In this document: piece after piece, positions 48,927-57,726 of the stretch
How the letters are laid out: each line of letters begins with the position of its first letter
How positions within the stretch are numbered: the stretch's first letter is position 1
NCBI RefSeq assembly: GCF_004769195.1
Contig: NZ_RQET01000004.1
Span: 1,302,001-1,366,000, forward strand
Length of the DNA stretch: 64,000 nt
DNA from: Leptospira fletcheri
GTDB lineage: Bacteria > Spirochaetota > Leptospiria > Leptospirales > Leptospiraceae
Direction of reading: 5' to 3'
Position numbers and translations under genes: made by a program
The notes under the pieces: model-generated
What the model was told of the DNA's origin: nothing
Seen by the model: the letters and a program-made list of their open reading frames with translations, nothing else
Database searches by the model: none

Positions 48927-49667
48927 TTAGTGCGAATTTGCGGATGCTCCGTACGTTTCGTCCATGGGAACCGGGTCCGATGCCGTCCATCCTTGCGGGA
49001 TGTGGCAGGACAGGCAGTTTTTTAAGGAGATGTTCTTCTTCATCATCTCTTTAAACGGGGGCATAGATTTGAACTTTATGATGATTCCCTCGTAGGAAGT
49101 CCTCTTGGGTTCTCCGCCTTCTCCGGAGTAATATCCTCCGAATCCTTTTTCCTGTACGGTTCCGTCCCCTTTTTCCCCGTTTCCAGTCAGGGCTACCTTT
49201 CCTTCGCAGGTGCAGAATCCGGAGTCCTTGGACTTAGGTTCGTAAAACGCCGAAAAGGAAGTACCTCTTACACCTGCCGTATTCGTAGGAGTGGAGACGT
49301 CGAATTTTTTTCCGTTCAAATTCACGACATGAAACCAAGCAAATCCGCTTAAGACGTTCATCTTTCCACCTTTGGCTTCCGAGTGGAGAGAGGAAAGTTT
49401 GAGCCTGGAATTCGGTAGAATTCGGAATTCGGAGCCTCTGTAAGCGACTGTCGCTTTGGATCCGTTTCCCGTGGAAAGGATGTCCCCTTCTCCCACCGGA
49501 TCTCCTTGCTTCAATCGAGCCCAAGGTCCGCTGCCCGCTTTCTGCAGTTGGACATTTCCTACCAAAAAAGCGATTCTGGCTTCTTGTTCCTTTTTCTCCT
49601 GGCTTAGAAGCACTAAAGAGCCGAGAGTCAATCCCAAAGAAATTGCGATCCATAGTTTGCGTTTCAT
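48927..49667 (-). CDS. FecR-domain protein with C-terminal CxxCH motif
   Basis: The ATG at 49665-49667 has GGAGA eight bases ahead and gives 246 residues with a signal-like N-terminus (LWIAISLGLTLGSLVLL). A FecR domain follows at about residues 30-160 (ARIAFLVGNVQLQKAG; GEGDILSTGNGSKATVAYRG; FDVSTPTNTAGVRGTSF). Near residue 218 is NCLSCH, a CxxCH motif that can bind heme c covalently after export. Other cysteines (FCTCEG) are also present. It follows the porin-like gene by 14 bases. FecR with CxxCH suggests a periplasmic sensor or redox protein. Confidence 0.82.
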   Translation of the reverse strand: MKRKLWIAISLGLTLGSLVLLSQEKKEQEARIAFLVGNVQLQKAGSGPWARLKQGDPVGEGDILSTGNGSKATVAYRGSEFRILPNSRLKLSSLHSEAKGGKMNVLSGFAWFHVVNLNGKKFDVSTPTNTAGVRGTSFSAFYEPKSKDSGFCTCEGKVALTGNGEKGDGTVQEKGFGGYYSGEGGEPKRTSYEGIIIKFKSMPPFKEMMKKNISLKNCLSCHIPQGWTASDPVPMDETYGASANSH

Positions 49668-49681
49668 ACCGTTTTTCTCCG

Positions 49682-51121
49682 CTAAAATTCCACCGTCGTC
49701 CAAAACGCCCATTCCTTATCCAACTGGCCGTAAGACGAAATACCGATTCCGGTATTCGATGTGTATTGTCCTAAGTAATCCGCTTGGGTGCGGGCTAATC
49801 CGCTCTGGTCTATATATACTTGTTGGCGACTTCCGTTCACGTCCCGATTTCTCAATTCCGAATAGCCGACGGAAAGTTTGATCGTATCCGAAAGAATCCA
49901 TTCCACAAAAACGGAGCCCTTGCGGAAGGAAGTATGGGATTCGTAGCCTGAGGAACTCCTAACCGGAGTTCCCGCCACCTGGGACCAAGATGCGGAGTCG
50001 GGAACTCCGGGAAAAATTTGGGAAATCCTGGATCGGTCCGCCGACATGACTCCATTGTTTCCGGTTCCGCCTTCCATTCTCCCCACGATCTTGATAGAAT
50101 CCCAAACCAAAGCCAACCAAGCATATCCCGCATCCCCCGTAGAGTCCACCCCCGGAGCCAAGGGCAGAGCGCTAGGGTGGGCCCGATCCACGATGGCGCC
50201 TCCGTTCTGCTTCTTCCAAATCCAGCCGATCCCGAAATTCAGGAATTTTCTCTTATCAAAGTCGGCTTCGACCGCATAGGATGTGCTTTGGAGGGCGCGA
50301 AGGTCCTTCCGTAGGATCGTAGACGGATTGTTATCCGAAGGCATACAGGTCGTTCCTTCGTTACAGTCCGTCCCGGCAGCACCCGCAAAGTTTGCGTTCC
50401 GGCTAAAGAAATGAAGGCCGAAGCGAGTGTCTTCGTCTATCTTCGGTTCGTACGAAATCCTGGAGGAAAGGTCTATCGCGGAGGAGTCCGTGTTTTGGCT
50501 CTGGCGATATCCTTCCCCGTTGGAGAGCATGACATGTGCGGAAAAAGCGTCCCATTTTCCGTTGGCTCCGAATCCGATGTCCGCAGGTGCTTGGGCGAAC
50601 CCCAAACTTTCCAACGGGCCTTTGTCCACGTATCTCCACTGCCAGTAATTCTTCCATTGCGTATAGGTATGAGGAAGTTCCTGCATTCCGAATGTAAGGG
50701 AGTAGGTTCCCAGTTTGGTGTCCCAAGTCTTTCGGACGAGAGCGTGTCTGATCCCGAGAGTATAAGGATTCGATTTCGTTCCTCCGTCCGCCCGGGTACT
50801 CGAGGAGAATTGGCTGGCTCTCAGCAATTCCCCCCAAAGTTCCAAGCTGACTCCGGTTTCTTTCCATTCCTTATTGATCATTAATAAGGTCCATGGAGTG
50901 GAGAAGCCGGTCTCGTCGTTCGGATAGGCATTGGAGATACCGGACGCGCTGTCCCTGTATCTTTGGCCGTAGGAACCTGAGACGATTCCCCCCACCTTCA
51001 GACCGTAGAATCCGTCCGGTTCGTCCTTTTTCGTGGTAACGATTTCTTCTGCATTCATAGCCGTCGAAACAAAGAACAGTAAGAACACGGACTTTAATCG
51101 AATCGAGTTTCCTGCTTTCAA
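49682..51121 (-). CDS. Porin-like outer membrane beta-barrel protein
   Basis: A 479-residue protein with a signal peptide (LKSVFLLFFVSTAMNA) and a mature part dominated by alternating strands with aromatic ends (GVSLELWGELLRASQF; LGTYSLTFGMQELPHTY; FLNFGIGWIWKKQNGG; SVFVEWILSDTIKLSVGYSEL), ending in a terminal Phe (WTTVEF). This is the pattern of a 14- to 18-strand outer membrane barrel. The substrate is unknown. It leads the operon with the FecR/CxxCH gene and is divergent from a LytS-type kinase, which may control it. Confidence 0.8.
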   Translation of the reverse strand: MKAGNSIRLKSVFLLFFVSTAMNAEEIVTTKKDEPDGFYGLKVGGIVSGSYGQRYRDSASGISNAYPNDETGFSTPWTLLMINKEWKETGVSLELWGELLRASQFSSSTRADGGTKSNPYTLGIRHALVRKTWDTKLGTYSLTFGMQELPHTYTQWKNYWQWRYVDKGPLESLGFAQAPADIGFGANGKWDAFSAHVMLSNGEGYRQSQNTDSSAIDLSSRISYEPKIDEDTRFGLHFFSRNANFAGAAGTDCNEGTTCMPSDNNPSTILRKDLRALQSTSYAVEADFDKRKFLNFGIGWIWKKQNGGAIVDRAHPSALPLAPGVDSTGDAGYAWLALVWDSIKIVGRMEGGTGNNGVMSADRSRISQIFPGVPDSASWSQVAGTPVRSSSGYESHTSFRKGSVFVEWILSDTIKLSVGYSELRNRDVNGSRQQVYIDQSGLARTQADYLGQYTSNTGIGISSYGQLDKEWAFWTTVEF

Positions 51122-51344
51122 GGGCGGCCCCCTAGATTCCCCGTCGAAGTTCGGCGAGGAAGGAAATTATTTTCCGATAACCTAATCGTAGTTCCGTTCT
51201 TCTGTCTACTAGACTTTGTCCAAAAAGTCCCGGTCCACATCATTTCCCGTTAAAATTCGCTTTTCGGAATCGAGGTTACATAGGGAGGAATAAACGGCAA
51301 AAAACGGAATCGACGGTAAATCGATTTGGGAAAGAAATTGGGAA

Positions 51345-52385
51345 ATGGGTAAGAAGATGGATTTTAGGATCCGGGCGTTCAAGATCGCTTTTTGGTTCAC
51401 GGTCAATACCGTTCTTGGCACGATGAACTCCCTTTTGGTCGCTCACAATTCGCCTTCCCCGTTCTGGAAAGTTTTTTTGGCGACCCAAGTCACCACCCAT
51501 TCCGTCTGTTCCATCGTCGAGTTTTCAGTAGAGTTCATCAACGGACGAAGGCTAGGGCCTTTTAGCACCGGCGCATTCTTAGTCCTCGCTTCCGGTTTCG
51601 CCGCCGTCTTCGGAGTCGCTGCGGGAGGAATTCTACACGCGATCCTATTGTCCGGGGAAGGCGTGGGAAGGAACCACGGAGGTTCCTACAATATTCTTCT
51701 CGGAAGTCTCATTCTGGCGCTATTCATCTCCTTTTTGGAAAAATCCATGCAGATGCTTATAGAGAGGAAAAAAAAGACGGAGAACGAACTGAAGGACATC
51801 CAATACAGGACCCTACAAAGCAGGATGGATCCGCATTATCTTTTCAACACGTTGAATACGGTCCACTCCCTCTTAGTGACGGATCCGGAAAAAGCGGACC
51901 ACGCGTTGATCCTTCTCGCGGACACGTATCGATTTCTTTGCGATCGGATATACGAAAGACTGATCCCTTTCGAAGAGGAGTGGAAATTTACCGTGGACTA
52001 TCTGGAATTGCAAAGGCTAAGGTTTTCGGATAACCTCACGATATGTACGACTCGGGATGGGGATTTTTCCAGATTGCGTATACCGCCGCTGACCCTCCAA
52101 CCTTTGGTGGAAAACAGTTTCAAACACGGATTGGAGCTGCTGTCCGAACCGGGAAGACTGGAATTATGCGCGCAAGCATTTGCGGGAAAAGTTCGCATTA
52201 CGGTAATCGATAATGGAAGAGAGTCTGTGAATGTGAGCGGAGTTTCCTTCGAAAGAAGAAAATCGGAATTTTCCCGCACTCTGGAAAATATACGATCCAG
52301 ATTGGAATACAATTTCGGAGCCGCAGCATTGGCTTTTAAGAAGAACTCCGGAAACAATATCCTACTTTTGGAATACGAGATCTGA
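51345..52385 (+). CDS. LytS-family sensor histidine kinase
   Basis: A 346-residue membrane kinase. About four membrane helices fill residues 10-140, with no extra sensor domain. The His_kinase region has SRMDPHYLFNTLNTVHSLL with the phospho-accepting His, and the ATP-binding part has LQPLVENSFKHGLELL and ITVIDNG. It is of the LytS/YehU class. The response regulator follows 2 bases later. A second ATG at 51357 is also possible. Confidence 0.93.
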   Translation: MGKKMDFRIRAFKIAFWFTVNTVLGTMNSLLVAHNSPSPFWKVFLATQVTTHSVCSIVEFSVEFINGRRLGPFSTGAFLVLASGFAAVFGVAAGGILHAILLSGEGVGRNHGGSYNILLGSLILALFISFLEKSMQMLIERKKKTENELKDIQYRTLQSRMDPHYLFNTLNTVHSLLVTDPEKADHALILLADTYRFLCDRIYERLIPFEEEWKFTVDYLELQRLRFSDNLTICTTRDGDFSRLRIPPLTLQPLVENSFKHGLELLSEPGRLELCAQAFAGKVRITVIDNGRESVNVSGVSFERRKSEFSRTLENIRSRLEYNFGAAALAFKKNSGNNILLLEYEI

Positions 52386-52387
52386 GA

Positions 52388-53128
52388 ATGACGTCGCCCA
52401 AATACAAAGTACTCGTGATCGAGGACGAAGTTCCTGCGAGAGACCTGCTCCGAAAATATCTGGAAGATTGGGAAGATTGCGAGGTGGGAGGAATCGCTCG
52501 GACGGGGATCCAGGCTTTGGATCTGCTGAAAAAGGGAGAATTCGATCTTGTTTTTTTGGACATCAATCTACCCGAAAAGACCGGATTGCAATTGCTGGAG
52601 GAGATGGGAGATCCGATTCCCGTTCTGATTTTTACCACCGCTTATCGCGAACACATGCTACGTGCCTTCGAAGTCGGTGCGTGCGACTATCTTCTGAAGC
52701 CCTATACCAAGGAACGATTCGACGCTTGCATGAGCCGTGCACTGGAGCAGCTCAAACTGCGTTCCCTGTCCAAGCTCGCAACTCCGGGAAATCCCGATCC
52801 GGTGTTGGTCTTCCGGGAAAAGGGACTCGTGCATCGAATTCTCTCTTCGGACGTTTTCTATCTGACCGCCAACGGAAAACACTCCATCCTTCATACGAAG
52901 AACGGGGATTTCGAGACCCCTAAGTTGTTGGGAGATTTCGAGAAGGAACTGCCCGGGGAGGAATTTCTACGCATTCATAGAAAGTATATCGTGAACAAGA
53001 GTTACGTCGCAGCTACGAGATCCCAGCCGGGCGGGGCATATTCCCTTTTTTTAAAGAACGAAGATGAGACGAACCTGCCGGTGGGTCGGGAATTCACCGA
53101 CGGAATCAGGAAATTGTTTAAGAAATAA
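52388..53128 (+). CDS. LytTR-family response regulator
   Basis: A 246-residue protein with a receiver domain (VLVIEDEVPARDLLRKYL; LVFLDINLPEKTG with the phospho-acceptor Asp near residue 58; FTTAYREHMLRAFEVGACDYLLKP) and a LytTR DNA-binding domain (DVFYLTANGKHSILHT; FLRIHRKYIVNKSYV). It should be phosphorylated by the adjacent kinase and bind a direct-repeat DNA site. The divergent porin-FecR operon is a natural target candidate, but no direct repeat was identified. Confidence 0.94.
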   Translation: MTSPKYKVLVIEDEVPARDLLRKYLEDWEDCEVGGIARTGIQALDLLKKGEFDLVFLDINLPEKTGLQLLEEMGDPIPVLIFTTAYREHMLRAFEVGACDYLLKPYTKERFDACMSRALEQLKLRSLSKLATPGNPDPVLVFREKGLVHRILSSDVFYLTANGKHSILHTKNGDFETPKLLGDFEKELPGEEFLRIHRKYIVNKSYVAATRSQPGGAYSLFLKNEDETNLPVGREFTDGIRKLFKK

Positions 53129-53458
53129 GTTATAGACTTATCTGTCGAATTTTCGGCGATCCGTTTTTTCGGGAAAAGGTTATTTTGCCCTAATCCTTTC
53201 GGGATCGAATCGGCTAATCCTTAAGATGTAGATTAGGAAAGAAATTCTTAACTTCTTTTCATAAATAATCGTCATCGGTAAAAATTTTTCAAAACTTTAG
53301 TAAGCAGGAAGGGCGACACTGCGTCGTATTATTTTAAATTACCGATTCGGGTTTGCAACGATCAAGCCTCCAACTCTCGGGCACCACGGCGAACGGAAGC
53401 CGGTGCGAAAAGGAATTTGACCTAAATTCAGACGATTGTTGTTCGGAGGACAATGTTT
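53129..53458. other. Non-coding stretch ahead of the 55-residue secreted protein
   Basis: I see no gene and no convincing terminator in this AT-rich stretch of 330 bases. It includes A/T-rich runs (AAAAATTTTTCAAAAC) that could carry a promoter for the small gene downstream. Confidence 0.3.
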
Positions 53459-53626
53459 ATGAAGAGATTTATGCTGGTGTTAAGTGTTTGGGTTCTTTGG
53501 TTGTATTCGGTTAGAGGATACTCCACCATGGGAAGTTTCAATTCGTATGAAGAATGCCAAGCAGCCACGAAAGCCGATGTTGCCGGAGTTCTCAAATGGA
53601 GAACCGAATGCAAGGAAGCAAAATAA
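53459..53626 (+). CDS. Secreted 55-residue protein with two cysteines
   Basis: The ATG at 53459 has GGAGG nine bases ahead; an ATG two codons earlier is too close to it. The product has a signal peptide (MKRFMLVLSVWVLWLYSV) and a short mature part with two cysteines 18 residues apart (EECQAATKAD and TECKEAK), likely to form a disulfide in the periplasm. A strong terminator follows 20 bases later, which supports a real short transcript. No family is recognised. Confidence 0.65.
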   Translation: MKRFMLVLSVWVLWLYSVRGYSTMGSFNSYEECQAATKADVAGVLKWRTECKEAK

Positions 53627-53646
53627 TATAGGTCAATTGATTCCTA

Positions 53647-53675
53647 AAAAAGGCGCCCTTAAAGGACGCCTTTTC
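53647..53675. terminator. Bidirectional intrinsic terminator between the small gene and glyA
   Basis: AAAAGGCGCCC (53648-53658) and GGACGCCTTTT (53664-53674) pair with one mismatch around TTAAA. A T run follows on the plus strand, and six A residues (53646-53651) precede the hairpin, giving a T run for the minus strand as well. It can end both the small gene and glyA. Confidence 0.85.
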
Positions 53676-53700
53676 CATTTCTCTTCTTTTCTTTTTTTCC

Positions 53701-54948
53701 CTATTCCAATCTAAATCGATCCATCGGAAATTGCTGAGCGATTTCTTTGATTCCACCTTTGACTTTTTCCCCATTTTTGGAATCTTCCGGATGGTCCAGA
53801 AAGTCGCAGATCAGATGTCCCACTTTTTCCATGTCGGCGGGCTTGAGTCCGCGAGTGGTGAGCGCAGGAGTTCCTAAACGAATCCCGGAAGCCACTGCCG
53901 GAGGATTTTTATCGAAAGGGATCGCGTTTTTGTTCACGGTGACGCCGATCTCATCCAATCCGTCTGCGGCTTGGGTTCCGGTCAGTCCTTTGACGGAAAC
54001 GTCTAGTAGGACCAGGTGATTGTCCGTTCCTCCGCTCACTACGCGGAAGCCCCGTTTTACAAAGACTTCGGCCAGGACTTTCGCATTTGCCATTACGGTT
54101 TGGATGTACGTTTTGTATTCCGGCTGGAGAGCTTCTCCGAACGCCACCGCTTTGGCCGCGATGACATGCATGAGAGGGCCCCCTTGGATTCCGGGGAAAA
54201 CCCTGGAATTCAGCACTTTTTCGTTTTCCGAGTTGGAAAGAATGAGACCTCCTCTCGGACCGCGAAGCGTCTTATGAGTGGTGGTCGTTACGTAATCGAA
54301 AATTCCGACGGGAGAAGGGTGGTTTCCGGTGGAGACCAGGCCTGAAATATGGGCGATGTCCGCCATCAATTTGGCGCCTACGCTCTTCGCAATCTCTCCG
54401 AATTTCGCGAAGTCTATGGTCCTGGGATACGCGGAAGCTCCCGCTACGATCAATTTCGGTTTGTGCTCTTTCGCAAGACTCGCGATCGAATCGTAGTCGA
54501 TGGTTTCCGTTTTCGGATCCACTCCATACGGAATAGGACGGTAATACCTACCGCTGATGTTTACGGGAGAGCCGTGAGTCAAATGTCCTCCATGAGCCAG
54601 GTTCATTCCTAAAAAGGAATCCCCCGGTTCCAGAGTGGCAAGGAAGACGGCCATATTCGCCTGGGCTCCCGAATGGGGTTGGACGTTCGCGTATTCAGCT
54701 CCGAAGAGTTTTTTTGCCCTTTCGATCGCGACGGATTCCACAGCGTCCGCGTTTACGCATCCGTTATAATATCTTTTGCCGGGATATCCTTCCGCATACT
54801 TATTCGTAAGAGTGGAACCGTACGCTTCCAGCACGGCGCGGGAAACGAAGTTTTCGGAGGCGATCATTTCCAGGTTTTCTTCCTGGCGTTTGTCTTCCGC
54901 CTGAAGCGCTTTAAAGATTTCTGGGTCCTGTTCTGGAAGATATTTCAT
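53701..54948 (-). CDS. glyA: Serine hydroxymethyltransferase
   Basis: A 415-residue PLP enzyme that interconverts serine and glycine and feeds one-carbon units to folate. Conserved segments are [47 protein letters not shown], and [15 protein letters not shown] with the PLP-binding Lys226. Length is standard. It ends at the shared terminator; the lipoate-ligase-like gene lies upstream on the same strand. Confidence 0.97.
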   Translation of the reverse strand: MKYLPEQDPEIFKALQAEDKRQEENLEMIASENFVSRAVLEAYGSTLTNKYAEGYPGKRYYNGCVNADAVESVAIERAKKLFGAEYANVQPHSGAQANMAVFLATLEPGDSFLGMNLAHGGHLTHGSPVNISGRYYRPIPYGVDPKTETIDYDSIASLAKEHKPKLIVAGASAYPRTIDFAKFGEIAKSVGAKLMADIAHISGLVSTGNHPSPVGIFDYVTTTTHKTLRGPRGGLILSNSENEKVLNSRVFPGIQGGPLMHVIAAKAVAFGEALQPEYKTYIQTVMANAKVLAEVFVKRGFRVVSGGTDNHLVLLDVSVKGLTGTQAADGLDEIGVTVNKNAIPFDKNPPAVASGIRLGTPALTTRGLKPADMEKVGHLICDFLDHPEDSKNGEKVKGGIKEIAQQFPMDRFRLE

Positions 54949-54981
54949 CGGGTCCTCGGTAGGATTTGTGGCCGGCCGGAT

Positions 54982-55839
54982 CTAACGTTCGCCAGTAATG
55001 AATTCTTTGGAGGCGTATTTTTCCCGAAACAATCGATTCGTTTCGAGAAGCACGCTTTTGCGAAAGGGTCTGCCCGTCCTAGTACCGATCTTTTCCACCC
55101 CCAGATAATCCGCAAATAAAAGGGAAAGGTCCTTCTTGAATTTTGCCGGAGAGAATTCGGGAGGAAGAGAGGTCACGAAATCCCTGTGGGTCCGTCCTTC
55201 CCGGTATTCGGGTTCTTCGGGAGGGTGCGGAAGAAGATCCGATACGAGAGAGATCAATCTCGGATTTAGAATCAGAGTGCCGTGCTGCACGATGCATTCC
55301 TTTTTTCGAAACTGGGCGTTTCCGGAGATTTTTTTCCAGGCCTCGGAGGTTTCCGTCGCGAGATCCGATTTTCCCATCGCCTTGCTTTCTATGCCTTGGG
55401 AAGATAAGGCACGGCAAGCGATTCCTAATAGAATGGAATAGGAATTTCCCACAGGAAAGAGCTCCGGTTTTTCCCGGATCGAAACGAAGAGGCTGAAGTT
55501 CAGGTTCCAGCCGGGCTCGTGTACCACTGTTCCTCCTCCACTGGCTCTTCTTGCCACATACGGCGGAGATCCGGTCTTCGGTTTTTTGGAAAGGGGAAAG
55601 CGTTCGGCGAATCCGAAAAAAGTATCCAGGTTTTTCTGACCCGCAGTACGAATCGGATCTTCCGAAAGTCCGATCACGATGGATCTGGGATTTTCCCAAA
55701 AACGGATCCCACCGAGGTATCCTTCCGCGACCAACCGTAAGGCCAACGCTTCTTCCAGAGCCAAATTGAAATGCGGGGTTCGGAGGGAAGTCTGGTCGAA
55801 ATAAAACGTGTCCCTGCCCGGAGAGAAAGGGTCATTCAT
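54982..55839 (-). CDS. Lipoate--protein ligase A family protein
   Basis: A 285-residue protein of the BPL/LplA/LipB fold. It has FWENPRSIVIGLSED, the RRASGGGTVVHEPGWNLNF loop that binds lipoyl-adenylate, and KKISGNAQFRKKECIVQHGT with the catalytic Lys region. It would attach lipoate or octanoate to proteins such as the SucB lipoyl domain encoded 5 kb away. It could also act as an octanoyltransferase (LipM-like). It overlaps the rhomboid gene by 8 bases. Confidence 0.87.
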   Translation of the reverse strand: MNDPFSPGRDTFYFDQTSLRTPHFNLALEEALALRLVAEGYLGGIRFWENPRSIVIGLSEDPIRTAGQKNLDTFFGFAERFPLSKKPKTGSPPYVARRASGGGTVVHEPGWNLNFSLFVSIREKPELFPVGNSYSILLGIACRALSSQGIESKAMGKSDLATETSEAWKKISGNAQFRKKECIVQHGTLILNPRLISLVSDLLPHPPEEPEYREGRTHRDFVTSLPPEFSPAKFKKDLSLLFADYLGVEKIGTRTGRPFRKSVLLETNRLFREKYASKEFITGER

Positions 55840-56671
55840 CGGGATGGTAGTACTTGGAGGAAGCCTCTTTCAGGAATTTTTTTTCCTTTCTGCTCAAGGA
55901 GTTCATTCCGTCCCTCGAAATCTTTTCCAAGAGTCGGTCCACTTCGTCCTTGGCCTTTTCCCGGCTGACCATTTCCTCCTGCCATCGCTTCATTTTTCTT
56001 TTTTGCAGCCAGCGCGAAAGGGAAAAGGAAGGAAGTCCGAAATTGAATTTGTATTTCAGTTTATTATTGTAAAAGAAATACAGAGCTCCGAAGAGGGCGC
56101 CCCCTGCGTGTGCGGTCACGGCCACTCCGCTGGAGGAAGAGGTAAACCCGATCAAAACTAAAAGGATGAGGACGAAATACTTCGCTTTGATCGGAAAAAT
56201 CGCGAAATAATAAAGTTCCCGATTCGGCCAAATCAGCGCAAAGGCGATGAGGAGTCCGTAGAGTCCGCCCGAAGCTCCGACGATGGTTCCTTGGGCAAAT
56301 CCTAGGCTATGCGCCACTAAGGGGAGTATTCCTCCGCCTATGCAGGATACCAGATAGAATTTCAAAAAATTCCTGCTTCCCCAGTACGCTTCCAAGGTGG
56401 AGCCGAACATCCAAAGGGAAAGCATGTTGAAAAGAATGTGAAAGATGGAATTCGGATCATGGAGAAAGGCGTATGTGAGGACCTGCCACACGAAGAACTT
56501 GTGGAGAACGAATTCCGGGACGAGTCCGAAGATTCCCAGAAAAAGCCCGAGAGTCCCGGAAGAGGCCAGTTTCAGAATAAATTCCAAAACAAAAACTCCC
56601 ACATTCAAGAAGAGAAGTCTTCGAACGACGGGAGTCACTTCTATGCCGAATCCACTGGAGTAGTATGCCAT
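55832..56671 (-). CDS. Rhomboid-family intramembrane serine protease
   Basis: A 279-residue membrane protein with six or seven helices. The catalytic dyad is Ser134 (GASGGLYGLL) and His188 (TAHAGGALFGAL), and SIFHILFNMLSLWMFG matches the conserved HxxxN of helix 2. A charged C-terminal tail of about 75 residues extends into the cytoplasm. Rhomboids cut membrane proteins within the bilayer; the substrate is unknown. It is translated together with the downstream lipoate-ligase-like gene. Confidence 0.93.
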   Translation of the reverse strand: MAYYSSGFGIEVTPVVRRLLFLNVGVFVLEFILKLASSGTLGLFLGIFGLVPEFVLHKFFVWQVLTYAFLHDPNSIFHILFNMLSLWMFGSTLEAYWGSRNFLKFYLVSCIGGGILPLVAHSLGFAQGTIVGASGGLYGLLIAFALIWPNRELYYFAIFPIKAKYFVLILLVLIGFTSSSSGVAVTAHAGGALFGALYFFYNNKLKYKFNFGLPSFSLSRWLQKRKMKRWQEEMVSREKAKDEVDRLLEKISRDGMNSLSRKEKKFLKEASSKYYHPDE

Positions 56672-56742
56672 ACCCCTCCTAGTTTTCCCGGTTCCTTCCG
56701 ATAGACAACCTAAATCCCGATTTTTGTTTCCTTTGACAGTCC

Positions 56743-57726
56743 GTGGCCGGTTTGGTAACTGTTCCTATTAGAGTGGAAATTCGTCTGTACGGCGTTCGGG
56801 GTTCCATCCCTTCCCCCATGGGAACGCCCGAATATAGGGAAAAGATTTTGACGATTTTGAAGATGGCTGAGTCTTCGGGAGGCAGAGCTTTTTCTTCTTC
56901 AGCGAGCTGGCTGGACTCTCTTCCCGGATATTTGAGAGGTGTGACGGGGGGAAATACCACTTGTTTGAGCGTCCGTTCCTCGGAAGGCGCTCTGGTACTG
57001 ATCGATATGGGAACCGGCGCCAGGATTCTGGGCGATGAAATGATCCAGGAGGAATTCGGTAAGGGGAAGGGGGAATGCTCCGTATTTTTTACCCACACTC
57101 ATTGGGATCATATCCAAGGGATTCCGTTTTTTAAACCCCTATACATTCCAGGAAATAAGTTTCTTCTCTATTCTTCCTTACGGGATTTCAAGGATCGGCT
57201 GGAGTCCCAGCAGGATCCCAGGTTTTTTCCCGTTTCCTTCGACCGATTTTCGAACCAATGCGATTTCCGCCTTCTTTCCAGAGGAGAAGCGGTACGGATC
57301 GGAGGCATGAAAGTGGAATGGCTTCCTCTCAAGCATCCGGGAGGTTCGACCGCTTACAAATTTACCGAGGGCGGCAAGAGTTTCATCTTCGCCACCGACG
57401 CCGAATATACCGGCGAGGATTTGCCTTTGATTTCGGAACAAAAGCCTTTCTTTCAGGGAGCCGATCTTCTCATCATGGATTCCCAGTATACCCTGGACGA
57501 ATCGTTCCAGAAATTCGATTGGGGCCATACTTCCTACACGATGGCGGTCAATTGTGCGGCAGGTTGGGAGGTCAAAACTCTGGCTCTAACCCACCACGAA
57601 CCTGCCTATTCCGATGAAATTTTAGGCATCATCTTGGATGACGCAAAAACCCATGCTGAGAATCTTGGCGCTAAGGACCTGAACATCGTCCTAGCCTCGG
57701 AAGGACTGAAATTCGAACTCGTATGA
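56743..57726 (+). CDS. Metallo-beta-lactamase-fold hydrolase
   Basis: A 327-residue cytoplasmic protein that starts at a GTG. The metal motif is [16 protein letters not shown] (HxHxDH near residue 120), preceded by [11 protein letters not shown] and [11 protein letters not shown] and followed by [22 protein letters not shown] and [11 protein letters not shown]. This resembles the RNase Z/ PhnP-like branch that includes MBL-fold partners of cyclic nucleotide domains. The stop overlaps the start of the PBP1A gene as ATGA. The substrate is unknown. Confidence 0.87.
   Translation: MAGLVTVPIRVEIRLYGVRGSIPSPMGTPEYREKILTILKMAESSGGRAFSSSASWLDSLPGYLRGVTGGNTTCLSVRSSEGALVLIDMGTGARILGDEMIQEEFGKGKGECSVFFTHTHWDHIQGIPFFKPLYIPGNKFLLYSSLRDFKDRLESQQDPRFFPVSFDRFSNQCDFRLLSRGEAVRIGGMKVEWLPLKHPGGSTAYKFTEGGKSFIFATDAEYTGEDLPLISEQKPFFQGADLLIMDSQYTLDESFQKFDWGHTSYTMAVNCAAGWEVKTLALTHHEPAYSDEILGIILDDAKTHAENLGAKDLNIVLASEGLKFELV

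Noticed and set aside
51209..51500. Short minus-strand frames in the region between the porin and kinase genes
   Set aside because: No ribosome sites, no conserved features, and they overlap the well-supported kinase start.
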